In this document: one piece after another, positions 16,545 to 26,605 of the stretch
Layout of the letters: every line of letters starts with the position of its first letter
How positions within the stretch are numbered: position 1 is the first letter of the stretch
Assembly: GCF_029625335.1 (NCBI RefSeq)
Contig: NZ_CP121111.1
Location: 2,790,001 to 2,854,000 of the forward strand
Origin: Flavobacterium nitratireducens
GTDB taxonomy: Bacteria > Bacteroidota > Bacteroidia > Flavobacteriales > Flavobacteriaceae
Length of the DNA stretch: 64,000 bases
Reading direction: 5' to 3'
Translations under genes and position numbers: made by a program
Notes under the pieces: generated by a model
Told to the model about the DNA's origin: nothing
The model's input: the letters and a program-made list of their open reading frames with translations, nothing else
The model's database searches: none

Positions 16545-19500
16545 ATGAAATTAAATTTATACAAAAAAAGGAATTTAGAGTCCTTTACAATTTTAAAGCT
16601 TTTTATCATGCTATTTGCGTTGTGGGGAATGACTTCACAATCTGTAATGGCTCAAAGTACTCTCGAAAAAACAATCAGTTTTAATGTAAAAAACGCCACA
16701 TTACCACATCTTTTTAATCAATTAGAAAAAGAAGCAAACTGTCAGTTCAGTTTTTCAGATGAAGTCCTGAGCAATAAAAAGCTGTTTACTTATAATTTTA
16801 ATAATCAAAAATTAAGAACCGTTTTAAATCAAATTAGTCGCGATGCTCACTTGAGTTATATGATTAATGGCTCGACAATCACATTCACAGCTTTAAAAAA
16901 AGTAAAGGTGTATGGTGAAGTAAAAGATGTAAATGGTTTACCGTTAATTGCTGTAAATGTTCTTGTCAAAGGGACTAATACAGTAGTCCTGACAGATTTT
17001 GATGGGAAATTTAATTTAGAAGCTCCTGAAAACAGTACTCTGGTTTTTTCCTATTTAGGAATGCAAAATTTTGAGCAGTCAATCAAGGCGGGTGGTGCTT
17101 ATAAAGTAACCATGCAAGAAGATGTAGTTGCAATGGATGAGGTAGTGGTTACTGCATTGAATATTTCTCGCGAGGAGAAATCCTTGGGTTATTCGGTTGC
17201 TAAAGTTAAAAGTGATGAAATTACCAAAACGGTTTCTGGAAACTGGCTGAATAGTTTGAATGGTAAAGTTGCAGGATTGTCATTTACTACGGCTAATTCA
17301 GGTCCAAGTAGTTCTATTCGTGTGACTTTACGTGGAGATCAGTCTTTGAATTATGGTAATAATGAAGCATTGTTCGTTATCGATGGAGTACCCGTAAATT
17401 CAGGAATGACTTCTACAAATGCTGTAAGTAACTATGCTCAATCCGATGCCCCTGTAGATTATGGTGATGGTATGAGTGATATTAATCCTGATGACATCGA
17501 ATCTGTTTCAGTGTTAAAAGGTCCAGCAGCAGCTGCATTGTATGGATCAAGAGCAGCTAATGGAGCAATTCTTATAACAACTAAAGCTGGTAAAACAACT
17601 AAAGGTCTTGGTGTTAGTGTAAACTCTTCGGTAACTTTTGAAAGAGCAGGATATTTTCCCGATTTTCAAACCCAGTATGGAAATGGTGCTGATATGGGAG
17701 CCAGTGAATATTCACTTTGGGATATTTCTTCAGAAATGGCTTCTGATGGCGTTGCTCAATCACGTAATTATTCCAGATATACTTTCGGAGAAAAGTTTGA
17801 TGCAAACAAGCTTAGGTATTTATATGCTTCAAAAAATTGGGATGACAATACTTTTACTAAGTTACCTTGGGTGTATCAAGATGATTGGTATACAGGGCTT
17901 TTTAAAACTGGTTTAACAGTAGATAAAACGATTAGTATAAATGGTAATAACGGGAAAGGAACATCTACGCGTTTTTCGGTAACTGATTTTAAAAACGATT
18001 GGATAATGCCTAATACAGGTTTTAATCGAAATACCATTTCGCTAGCTATTAATACTCCGGTTTCAGACAAAATTAAATTAAATACTAAAGTTAATTATTA
18101 TAAAAAGACGAGTGACAATATGCCAGTGAGTGGTTATGATGAAACAAATCCGATGTATGCTCTAGCTTGGGGATTTAATGTAAGTAGTATTCAAGATTGG
18201 AAAAATGAATATTTTAATGGACGTTATAATTATGCAAACTGGTCTGCTGCTGGTCAAAACGGAATGGGACTTGTTTTCCCTGCTTCAGGATCTTTTAATC
18301 CATACCGTACGCTTTATGAAGCATTGAATACCCAAGATAAAAATCGAGTATTTGGAAGTATTGGTTTAACTTTTGACATTTTGAAAGGTTTGACACTTGA
18401 TTTGCGTTCTGGTTTAGATTGGTCTGATGAATTTAGAACACAACGTAAGCCTTTTTATACCGAAGGTTATGAAAATGGATTTTACAGAGAACAAACTGTA
18501 AGGTCTGTAGAAAATAATAACGATTTTATGCTTCGTTATAACAAAGAATCCAAGAATGGTCGCTTTGGTCTTTCAACGATGTTAGGAGGAAATAATCGTG
18601 TTAACGAATATTTTAATAACAAAATAGCATTGAGTCAATTAGGTGAGGAAGGAATCTTCCATACTACAAATTTACCAACAGGCGTTAACCCAGATCCATA
18701 CAACTACAGAAGTAAAAAAGTGGTTAATAGTTTATATGGTTTAGTGTCATTAAGTTGGGATGATGCTTATTTCTTAGATATTACAGGTCGTAATGACTGG
18801 TCAAGTACATTATCTAGAGGAAATTGGTCTTATTTTTACCCATCTGTTGCAGCGAGTGTTTTATTAGATAAGACATTTAATTTTAAGGAAAATGCAGCTT
18901 GGATTGATATGCTAAAAACCCGATTTTCATGGGCAAATGTGGGTAATGATACATCAGCTTATTCATTAGATCAGGTATACAGTAACACATCGTTTCCTGG
19001 AGGTTATACTTTACCAGGGGATATTCCAAATCCATTAATAAAACCCGAAAATGTTGAAAGTTGGGAAGCTGGAATTGAAGCCAAATTATTCAGAAACAGA
19101 ATAAGTTTTGATGTTACTACCTACTATTCTTCAACTACTAATCAAATCGTTTCAGTTGATGTCGATCAGATTACTGGAGCAACAGGAATGACAATTAACG
19201 CTGGAGAAATTTCAAATCAAGGACTAGAAATATCAGCAAGTTTTACCCCTATCAGAACTAAAAATTTTAAATGGGATTTTGATATTACTTGGTCAAAAAA
19301 CAAAAATAAATTAAAAAGTCTTCAAGAAGGTTGGGATCCAAGTGTGCCACTACAAACCGATATGGGAACTACTATAGGTAGTAGAACTTATGTGTATTCC
19401 TATGTAGGACAAGAAATGCACGTTATCTACGGGCGAGGATTTCAAAGAGCACCCGAAGGAGCAACATATATTGATGAAAATGGAAATGAAATTGATGCTT

Positions 19501-20132
19501 CAGGGATGCACATCGTAAATTCTGAAGGTTATCCAGTACTGGATAATTCTCCAGATAGAAAAATTGGAAAAGTTAATCCAGATTGGAGAGCGGGTATGGT
19601 ACAACGAATTAAGTATAAAAATCTATCATTGTCGGCTACTTTTGCGGCTCAGATGGGTGGGAATGCTTTTTCAGTAACCAACTTTGCTTTATCCTACCAA
19701 GGAAAACTTAACAATTCTATTGAAGGTAGATACGATGGTTTAGTGCATCCTGGAGTAAATGCCATTCAAAATACGGATGGAACAGTTACGTATACTAAAA
19801 ATAATACGGTGACTAATAATATTCAAACCTATTACAATAATTATATCTGGAACCGTAATAATACAGAAATGAATACTTTCGATACTTCTTATTTAAAATT
19901 AAGAGAGTTACGATTAGATTACGACTTACCTGCAAAATTAGTTAGCAAAATTGGGGTATTCCAAAAAGTGAGTTTTGGTGCTTATGCTACAAATCTATTT
20001 AGTATTTCCAATTTTCCTCAATATGATCCTGACACAGGAATGTTAAACGGTTCAAATATTTATAAAGGTATTGAAGCGATGACTTTTCCAATGACTAGAA
20101 CTTACGGATTAAACGTTCAACTTTCTTTCTAA
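16545..20132 (+). CDS. SusC/RagA-family TonB-dependent outer-membrane transporter with STN signalling domain
   Basis: A 1195-residue outer-membrane importer. After the signal sequence (about 1-36, ending VMAQ) comes an STN domain (about 45-115), then a carboxypeptidase-regulatory-like domain (about 118-200; GEVKDVNGLPLIAVNVLVKGT). Next are the TonB-box-like MDEVVVTALN, the plug with the SusC signature ESVSVLKGPAAAALYGSRAANG, and a long beta-barrel ending TYGLNVQLSF with terminal Phe. The STN domain is the part that touches FecR in trans-envelope signalling, which fits the sigma/FecR genes upstream. susD starts 10 bases after it. The substrate is not evident; the downstream phosphoesterases point to an organophosphate. 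Confidence 0.95.
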   Translation: MKLNLYKKRNLESFTILKLFIMLFALWGMTSQSVMAQSTLEKTISFNVKNATLPHLFNQLEKEANCQFSFSDEVLSNKKLFTYNFNNQKLRTVLNQISRDAHLSYMINGSTITFTALKKVKVYGEVKDVNGLPLIAVNVLVKGTNTVVLTDFDGKFNLEAPENSTLVFSYLGMQNFEQSIKAGGAYKVTMQEDVVAMDEVVVTALNISREEKSLGYSVAKVKSDEITKTVSGNWLNSLNGKVAGLSFTTANSGPSSSIRVTLRGDQSLNYGNNEALFVIDGVPVNSGMTSTNAVSNYAQSDAPVDYGDGMSDINPDDIESVSVLKGPAAAALYGSRAANGAILITTKAGKTTKGLGVSVNSSVTFERAGYFPDFQTQYGNGADMGASEYSLWDISSEMASDGVAQSRNYSRYTFGEKFDANKLRYLYASKNWDDNTFTKLPWVYQDDWYTGLFKTGLTVDKTISINGNNGKGTSTRFSVTDFKNDWIMPNTGFNRNTISLAINTPVSDKIKLNTKVNYYKKTSDNMPVSGYDETNPMYALAWGFNVSSIQDWKNEYFNGRYNYANWSAAGQNGMGLVFPASGSFNPYRTLYEALNTQDKNRVFGSIGLTFDILKGLTLDLRSGLDWSDEFRTQRKPFYTEGYENGFYREQTVRSVENNNDFMLRYNKESKNGRFGLSTMLGGNNRVNEYFNNKIALSQLGEEGIFHTTNLPTGVNPDPYNYRSKKVVNSLYGLVSLSWDDAYFLDITGRNDWSSTLSRGNWSYFYPSVAASVLLDKTFNFKENAAWIDMLKTRFSWANVGNDTSAYSLDQVYSNTSFPGGYTLPGDIPNPLIKPENVESWEAGIEAKLFRNRISFDVTTYYSSTTNQIVSVDVDQITGATGMTINAGEISNQGLEISASFTPIRTKNFKWDFDITWSKNKNKLKSLQEGWDPSVPLQTDMGTTIGSRTYVYSYVGQEMHVIYGRGFQRAPEGATYIDENGNEIDASGMHIVNSEGYPVLDNSPDRKIGKVNPDWRAGMVQRIKYKNLSLSATFAAQMGGNAFSVTNFALSYQGKLNNSIEGRYDGLVHPGVNAIQNTDGTVTYTKNNTVTNNIQTYYNNYIWNRNNTEMNTFDTSYLKLRELRLDYDLPAKLVSKIGVFQKVSFGAYATNLFSISNFPQYDPDTGMLNGSNIYKGIEAMTFPMTRTYGLNVQLSF

Positions 20133-20142
20133 AAATAACGTA

Positions 20143-21711
20143 ATGAAAACAATAATAAAAATTTTAATAATCGGATTTCTTAGTGTTTTTGCTAGCTGTA
20201 CTTCTGATTTTGAGGAAATAAATACAAATCCTAACAGAACCAATGTAGGCGATATTAGGGCAAGCGGTATGTTTGAACCTATATTATACAATGGTATTAA
20301 TGCTTGGCAAAATTATAGCTGGTATTGGAATAATGAGTTGATGCAATTTACTGCTTTCACTGGTGGGGGAACCCGTCAGGAACATCGCTACTTTATTGGT
20401 GATCAAGACTGGCAAAATGTTTGGAATACTTATTCTCGCTATACTAACAATGTATTGCATATGTACGATTTAAGTGTAAAGCAAAATGATAAGTCATTAC
20501 AGGCAATTGCTTTGACTTTAAAAGTATTGTATATGTCTAATCTTACCGATATGTTTGGTGATATTCCTTATTCTGAAGCCTTTCAAGTTACTTCTGGAGG
20601 AACTACAAAGCCAAAGTTTGATTCCCAAAAAGAAGTTTACCAACAAATGTTTGCTGATTTAGAAAAAGCCAACAGCATGTATGCAGAAAAACCTGTTTTT
20701 AGAAAGCCTGCTCTAGATGGAATGTATGGTGGCAATATGGTAAAATGGCAGAAATTTAATAATTCATTGTACTTAAGGTTGTTATGCCGTGTTAGTGGTC
20801 GTCCCGAAATGAATTCTGCTGCTAAAATGATGGATATTATAAATAATTCAGCAAAATATCCAGTATTTATTTCTAACGCCGATAATGCAACAGTAAAGTT
20901 TACTGGATCGGATCCTTATCGTAGTCAATTTGCAAATACTAATGAGAGTTCCTTTACAAGTTCAGGCCGAAAATTAGCCGAACAGCTAATTAAAATGACG
21001 GTCATGACAGATGTAAATGGGAATCAAGTTTATGAAGACCCACGTTTAGCCATTTATGGAAAAAAGAATCCAAATTATTTAGTAAACAATACAACTGTTT
21101 GGAAAGGAACAATAGCTGGTTGTACAGAATCAGAACAAAGTGTAGCAGACCGCGGTACATCTTGGTTAAATGCAGCCGTTTTTTGTAGAGCCGAAATGCC
21201 GGCAAGTTATATGGATTATGCCGAAGTTCAGTTCATTCTTGCCGAAGCAGCTTTGAAAGGAGCTATTTCGGGAGGACAATCAGCTGCAAAGCAATATTAT
21301 GAAAATGCAGTTACCGCATCTGTCGAAAAATGGGCAGAATTAGGTCAATTTAGTGGAATTCCTGTGACCATTTCTCAGGAGAATATCACCGTTTTTTTAA
21401 ACTCAAATTTGGCATCATGGGATTTAGCCACTGATAAAAATGAGTTAATCGCTAATCAAAAATATCTAGCACTTTTTTGGATAGGAATGGAAGCCTATCA
21501 TGAATACCGTCGTACGGGTTATCCTAAATTAACAATTGGGCGTGGTACTGTATTTAACGATTATATTTTACCTACCCGTTTTGCTTATCCCAATACTACA
21601 ATGGCAACTAACAATACGAATGCTCGTGAAGCATTAAGCCGTATGGGTGGTGAAAACAATATGAAAACCCCAGTTTGGTGGAGTAAACAAGCTATTGAAA
21701 GCGGAATCTAA
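20143..21711 (+). CDS. SusD/RagB-like outer-membrane lipoprotein
   Basis: A 522-residue surface lipoprotein that should cap the SusC barrel and bind substrate. The signal peptide ends in a lipobox (FLSVFASC), followed by TSDFEEINTNPN, typical of the SusD-like_2 group. The TPR-like helical scaffold is visible in repeated helix pairs such as LQAIALTLKVLYMSNLTDMFGDIPYSEAF, where the GDIPYSEA phrase is a family hallmark. C-terminal motifs LIANQKYLALFWIGMEAYHEYRRTGYP are also characteristic. It is in an operon with susC. Confidence 0.95.
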   Translation: MKTIIKILIIGFLSVFASCTSDFEEINTNPNRTNVGDIRASGMFEPILYNGINAWQNYSWYWNNELMQFTAFTGGGTRQEHRYFIGDQDWQNVWNTYSRYTNNVLHMYDLSVKQNDKSLQAIALTLKVLYMSNLTDMFGDIPYSEAFQVTSGGTTKPKFDSQKEVYQQMFADLEKANSMYAEKPVFRKPALDGMYGGNMVKWQKFNNSLYLRLLCRVSGRPEMNSAAKMMDIINNSAKYPVFISNADNATVKFTGSDPYRSQFANTNESSFTSSGRKLAEQLIKMTVMTDVNGNQVYEDPRLAIYGKKNPNYLVNNTTVWKGTIAGCTESEQSVADRGTSWLNAAVFCRAEMPASYMDYAEVQFILAEAALKGAISGGQSAAKQYYENAVTASVEKWAELGQFSGIPVTISQENITVFLNSNLASWDLATDKNELIANQKYLALFWIGMEAYHEYRRTGYPKLTIGRGTVFNDYILPTRFAYPNTTMATNNTNAREALSRMGGENNMKTPVWWSKQAIESGI

Positions 21712-21724
21712 AATTTTAAAAAAA

Positions 21725-22951
21725 ATGAAAAGTTTAAATCAATTACACAAAAGCAAAGTATTTGTATTATTTACTTTCTTAACAATACTTTTTTTATCGG
21801 TGTCATGTGCTAATGACAATGAAACTTCTGTAGAACCTTATTTTACTATTGAAGAAAATCCAACAGGACTTGCTGTTGATGTTAATGGACTAACAAAAAG
21901 TTATATTGTGCGAGCTAAAGGACATTGGAAAATTGTTCCACAAGGTGAAGCTAGTTGGGTTAAAGTATTTCCAGCAGAAGGAGATGATGATGGGATTTTC
22001 AAAATTATTGTAAATAAAAACAATACGTTTGACAGCCGAATATTAAATTTTACTTTTATAAATGACGGAAAGGAGCAACCTGCTTTATTCCGTGTTGAGC
22101 AGCAAGCCAATGTCCCTTTTATTATTGTTGATAAAGCTGATGAAGGTGTCAGCGTAACATCAAATGGAGGAGAGTTTGGAGTGAAAATAAGTGCCAATGT
22201 AAATTGGACTTATAGCTTGTCGAATGCGAATTGGCTTTCAGTTGTCGAGGCAAGTGCTACATCAATTAAATTTTCTGCTTTAAAAAATAAAGGAGTTAAA
22301 CGTTCTACTATACTCACAATTAGTTCAGCCGATTATCCGTCATTAACAAAAACGATTTCAATAATACAATCTGATGGTAGTGTTGTTTTAGAGGAACATT
22401 TCGATTGGTTAGCTTATGGAAGCACTATTTTTTATACTACAACAGCAGAGGCTAGAATAGACAATGCTTGGACTACTGAGGAAAAAGCAAAAGGGTGGAC
22501 TAGTACATCAAATGTATTTAGTAACAATGAACAATTGGTTTATGCAAGAACAGGTTTTGTAAAATTAGGCAAAACGGGGTATGGTGGGGATTTCATTTCA
22601 CCAAAATTTGAAATGCTTGAAGAACCAACAACTGTTAAGGTTACTTTTAAAGCAGTTCCCTATCAAACTAAAGCAGGAACAAAGGATGATAATATTTTAA
22701 AAGTCGGAGTAGTAGGTCCTGGAACTGTAAGTGTTTCGTCATTTACAATTGATAACTGGCCAGATTATACTTTGGATCCAGATTGTATTAACATATGGAA
22801 ATCCCCATCGGCAACCTATTCATTTACAATCAGTGGGGCGACATCGCAAACTCAACTTAGTTTTCTAGGTGGCGATTTTAACCTTGTAGGTGTGGGCGCT
22901 GGTAAAAACAGAATTTTCATTGATGACGTAAAAGTCGAAATAATAGAATAA
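21725..22951 (+). CDS. BACON-domain lipoprotein
   Basis: A 408-residue exported lipoprotein encoded directly after susD. The signal peptide ends LFLSVSCAND. Two BACON-like beta domains follow (about residues 40-120 and 130-215); the segments WKIVPQGEASWVKVFPAEG and WTYSLSNANWLSVVEAS carry the spaced Trp residues of that fold. The C-terminal 180 residues (from VVLEEHFDWLAYGS) look like a beta-sandwich binding module, ending in IFIDDVKVEII. BACON proteins beside SusCD commonly bind substrate at the surface. I chose ATG 21725 over 21695 because the latter overlaps susD and precedes the signal peptide. Confidence 0.85.
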   Translation: MKSLNQLHKSKVFVLFTFLTILFLSVSCANDNETSVEPYFTIEENPTGLAVDVNGLTKSYIVRAKGHWKIVPQGEASWVKVFPAEGDDDGIFKIIVNKNNTFDSRILNFTFINDGKEQPALFRVEQQANVPFIIVDKADEGVSVTSNGGEFGVKISANVNWTYSLSNANWLSVVEASATSIKFSALKNKGVKRSTILTISSADYPSLTKTISIIQSDGSVVLEEHFDWLAYGSTIFYTTTAEARIDNAWTTEEKAKGWTSTSNVFSNNEQLVYARTGFVKLGKTGYGGDFISPKFEMLEEPTTVKVTFKAVPYQTKAGTKDDNILKVGVVGPGTVSVSSFTIDNWPDYTLDPDCINIWKSPSATYSFTISGATSQTQLSFLGGDFNLVGVGAGKNRIFIDDVKVEIIE

Positions 22952-22958
22952 TACAATC

Positions 22959-24938
22959 ATGAATCAATCAAGAAGAAAATTTATAAAAATAGGTGGATTA
23001 ACCACAATAGCAGGATTTAGTGGTTTAGGGTTTACCTTACTTAGTTGTAGTAGTGATAGTAGTATTATCGATGAAAATAATAGCTTAAATATTTCAGGAG
23101 TTTCTATACCATCTTCTATCAATGTAGCAAAAGCTGGCGAGGTCATGCTAACAGGAAAAGGGTTTAGAGTTGGCGATACAATGGAGTTTGAATCGTTAAT
23201 TAATAAAAATATAATTTTCAAAGGAACTGTGGTTTCTGTAACCGAGAATACATTTACGTTTTCAGTACCTTCTGATTTTGAATCAGGAAACTACAAAGTA
23301 AAAGTTATAAGAAACGCTCAAGCTCTTATTTTAGGGAATATACTTTTTAATGTTGTAGCGAATACGAACATACCTGATATTTCAGGTAAGAATATCAAAG
23401 GTGTCGTTTACAGTAATGGAAAAGGTGTTCCAGGAGTAGTGGTTTCTGATGGTTATGAAGTTACAGTTACTGACTCAGAAGGCCGATATTATTTATCATC
23501 ATTAAAAAAAGCAGGTTTTGTTTTTATTTCTGTTCCAGGAAATTATGAAGTTACAAATACAGGAAGTGCTCCACAGTTTTTTAAAAGAGTAAGTAATAGT
23601 TTAGACGTTATTGAGCAACGAGATTTTTCGTTGTTAAAAGTAGATAATGATAAACATGTTGTGTTATCCTTAGCTGATTGGCATTTGGCAAATAGAAACA
23701 ACGATTTAGAGCAGTTTACTTCAAAAGTATTGCCTGATATCAATGCAACGATCAATAAATATTCGTCAGATGGGACAAAAGTATACGCTCTAACATTGGG
23801 TGATTTGACTTGGGATGGCTATTGGTACAGTAATAATTTTGGATTAAATGAATATGTGCCTTATATGAATAAAATAAACGCACCAGTATTTAATCTTATT
23901 GGGAATCATGATAATGATCCCTACTTTGCTAACGACTGGGATGCTGAAAATAAGTATAGAGATGTCTTAGGTCCAACGTATTATTCTTTCAATTTAGGGA
24001 AAGTACATTATGTGGTGCTAGATAGTGTGGAATACATCAATACTGGTGGAACACAGGGAACTATTGGGAGTCGTAATTACAATGAGCGACTAACTAATAA
24101 TCAGTTAGAATGGCTAAAAAAGGATTTGGCAACAATTACTGATAAGAGTACGCCTATCGTTTTGGCAATACATACGCCATTATACAAGCAGCCATCATTA
24201 GATGCTAACGGTAATCAGATAAATACGGTTGATTTATTAAACGGAGATGTTTTAAAGAATATCGTAAGCGAATTTACAAAAGTTCATGTGTTGTCAGGTC
24301 ATACGCATATTAATTACACAGTTGAAGAAGGTAATATTATGGAACATAACACAGCAGCTATTTGTGCCACTTGGTGGTGGACGGGTAAAAGTGGTTATGC
24401 TAATAATCATATCTGTAAAGATGGAAGTCCTGGAGGTTATGGCATTTGGAAAATGAATGGCAACGATATCAAATGGCTGTATAAGAGTATTGGTTACACT
24501 GAAGATTATCAGTTTCGTGCTTACGATTTAAATAGTGTTCATATCACATCGGCTAAATATGCACCCAATTCAACCGATGCTCTATTAGCTCCATATTCGG
24601 ATGTTTATGCTGCTCCAAGTTCTAATAACGAAGTATTAATTAATGTTTGGGGATATGATGTACAATGGAAAATTGAAGTTACTGAAAACAATCAACCATT
24701 AAAGGTTAGCCGAGTAAAAGAAAAAGATCCTTTACATATTATTTCATACGAAGCATTACGCTTAAATGCGGGTGCAACCCCAACAGATGCTTTTGAAACC
24801 GAAAAAACACCTCACTTTTTTAAAGTGAAAGCTACTACGGTTAATTCAACTTTGACAATAAAAGTGACGGACAGATTTGGTAATGTTTATACCGAAATTA
24901 TGGAAAGACCAAAGGCATTAACCTTGGGGATGAAATAA
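22959..24938 (+). CDS. Exported calcineurin-like metallophosphoesterase, multi-domain
   Basis: A 659-residue phosphoesterase. The N-terminus has a twin-arginine-like SRRKFIKIGG and a lipobox-like LLSCSSD, so export and lipid anchoring are likely. An IPT/TIG-like domain (about 40-130) and a MetallophosN-type beta domain (about 145-225) precede the catalytic core. Its metal-binding motifs are LADWHL, LGDLTWDG, GNHDND, LAIHTP and GHTHIN. The C-terminal MetallophosC-like domain (about 490-655) completes the architecture common in Bacteroidetes SusCD loci. It should hydrolyse a phosphomonoester or diester outside the cytoplasm. It follows the BACON gene by 7 bases. Confidence 0.9.
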   Translation: MNQSRRKFIKIGGLTTIAGFSGLGFTLLSCSSDSSIIDENNSLNISGVSIPSSINVAKAGEVMLTGKGFRVGDTMEFESLINKNIIFKGTVVSVTENTFTFSVPSDFESGNYKVKVIRNAQALILGNILFNVVANTNIPDISGKNIKGVVYSNGKGVPGVVVSDGYEVTVTDSEGRYYLSSLKKAGFVFISVPGNYEVTNTGSAPQFFKRVSNSLDVIEQRDFSLLKVDNDKHVVLSLADWHLANRNNDLEQFTSKVLPDINATINKYSSDGTKVYALTLGDLTWDGYWYSNNFGLNEYVPYMNKINAPVFNLIGNHDNDPYFANDWDAENKYRDVLGPTYYSFNLGKVHYVVLDSVEYINTGGTQGTIGSRNYNERLTNNQLEWLKKDLATITDKSTPIVLAIHTPLYKQPSLDANGNQINTVDLLNGDVLKNIVSEFTKVHVLSGHTHINYTVEEGNIMEHNTAAICATWWWTGKSGYANNHICKDGSPGGYGIWKMNGNDIKWLYKSIGYTEDYQFRAYDLNSVHITSAKYAPNSTDALLAPYSDVYAAPSSNNEVLINVWGYDVQWKIEVTENNQPLKVSRVKEKDPLHIISYEALRLNAGATPTDAFETEKTPHFFKVKATTVNSTLTIKVTDRFGNVYTEIMERPKALTLGMK

Positions 24939-24959
24939 TGTTTTAATAAAATAAAGACA

Positions 24960-26542
24960 ATGAAATACGTAAAAATAAAATTTGCCTTAGCTGTTTTTGG
25001 TACACTAAGTTATAATGCAATAGCACAGGATAAGGTTGTGGGCTATGTTTATAACGATCTTAACCAAAACGATTTAAAGGATAAAACAGAACAAGGTATC
25101 AGTAATGTAGCAGTGTCTAACGGAGAGCAGGTTGTACTTACTGATAGTAATGGTAAATACGAACTTCCATTAGGAATCGATAATATTATTTCTGTAATAA
25201 AACCTACGGGATACCAAGTTGCAGTAGACAAGAATAACTTGCCAAAGTTCTTTTACAACTATAAACCCAAAGGATCTCCACAATTAAAATTTAAAGGAGT
25301 TAGTCCAACAGGGAAATTACCCAAATCAGTCGATTTTGCTTTGATTAAAAAGGAAGAAAGTTATGATTTCACAACCTTGGTTTTTGGAGACCCACAACCT
25401 TATACTTTAGAGGAAGTAGAATATTTTAAAAAGGGAATTGTTGAGGAAGTTAAAGACATTAAAAATATTCCTTTCGGAATCAGTTTGGGCGATTTAGTAG
25501 GGAACGATTTAGATCTATTCAATCCTTATATTGAAGCTGTAAAAGCGGTAGGAGTGCTTTGGTATAATGTGATGGGGAACCATGACATGAACTTTGATGC
25601 TACTACGGATAAATGGAGTGATGAAACTTATGAAGCGCATTTTGGTCCGGCAAATTATGCATTTAATTATGGGAAAGTGCATTTAATTGTTTTAGACGAT
25701 ATTTTATACCCTGATCCGCGAGGATTGACACAATATTGGGGCGGTTTTCGTGAAGATCAAATCGCCTTTATAGAAAACGATTTAAAGTTTGTTCCTAAAG
25801 ATTATCTAATCGTATTGGCTTTCCATATTCCTTTGAGTGAACCAGAAAATGATTCGTTTAGAGATTACGACAGAGATCGATTATTTAGTTTACTTAAAGA
25901 CTACCCTAATACCTTATCTCTTTCGGCACATACTCACATTCAAAAACAGGATTTTTTGCTAAAAAAGAAGGTTGGTTAAGAGATAAACCGCACCATGAGT
26001 ATAACGTTGGTACGACCTCTGGAGACTGGTATTCAGGTCAATTAAATGAGTTAGGGGTTCCTGTATCAACCATGCGTGATGGAACACCTAAAGGTTATGC
26101 TTTTATTCATTTTAAAGGCAATACATATACTGTTGAATACAAAGTAGCTGGAAAGCCAAAAGAATATCAAGTGGAAATTTTTGCCCCAAAAGTTGTTGCC
26201 AAAGGGAAACGAACAAAGTCCGGGATTTATGCTAATTTTTTTATGGGGAATGCACAGGATAAAGTAGTATTCAGAATAGATGATGGAGAATGGAAATCCA
26301 TGACGCATGTGGAGGAATATGATCCGTCCTATGCTTCTTTAGTTAACCAATGGGATACGTCAGAAAAATTATTGCCAGGAAAGAGAGGTTCTAATCCTAT
26401 TATTAGTAACCACCTTTGGAGAGGGAATATTCCAACCAAATTAAATTCAGGAGAACATACTATTGAAGTTAAGGCTAAAGATATGTTTGGTAACGAATTT
26501 ACCCAAAAAAGCAGCTATAGAATTGAAGAGACTTTAAATTAA
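24960..26542 (+). pseudogene. Second exported calcineurin-like metallophosphoesterase, 1-base homopolymer frameshift
   Basis: Paralogue of the previous gene. A cleavable signal peptide (ending NAIAQ) is followed by a MetallophosN-like domain starting VVGYVYNDLNQND. The catalytic motifs are FGDPQPY, LGDLVGND, GNHDMN, LAFHIPL and SAHTHIQ (Ser-Ala in place of the usual Gly before HTH). Frame is lost at the T-run 25952-25957; one extra T restores QDFFAKKEGWLRDKPHHEYNVG and a complete C-terminal domain ending SSYRIEETLN, total about 527 residues. It lacks the TIG domain of its neighbour. Both frames are family-like, so the gene is probably intact in the organism. Confidence 0.86.
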
Positions 26543-26562
26543 ACATAAAAACAATACAAACT

Positions 26563-26593
26563 AAAACTTGCCTCTGGAAAGGCAAGTTTTTTT
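26563..26593 (+). terminator. Terminator after the phosphoesterase operon
   Basis: AAAACTTGCCT pairs with AGGCAAGTTTT around a 6-base loop, followed by T residues. It separates the susCD-phosphoesterase operon from the glycerophosphodiesterase gene, though read-through is possible. Confidence 0.85.
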
Positions 26594-26605
26594 AATTATG
26601 AAATT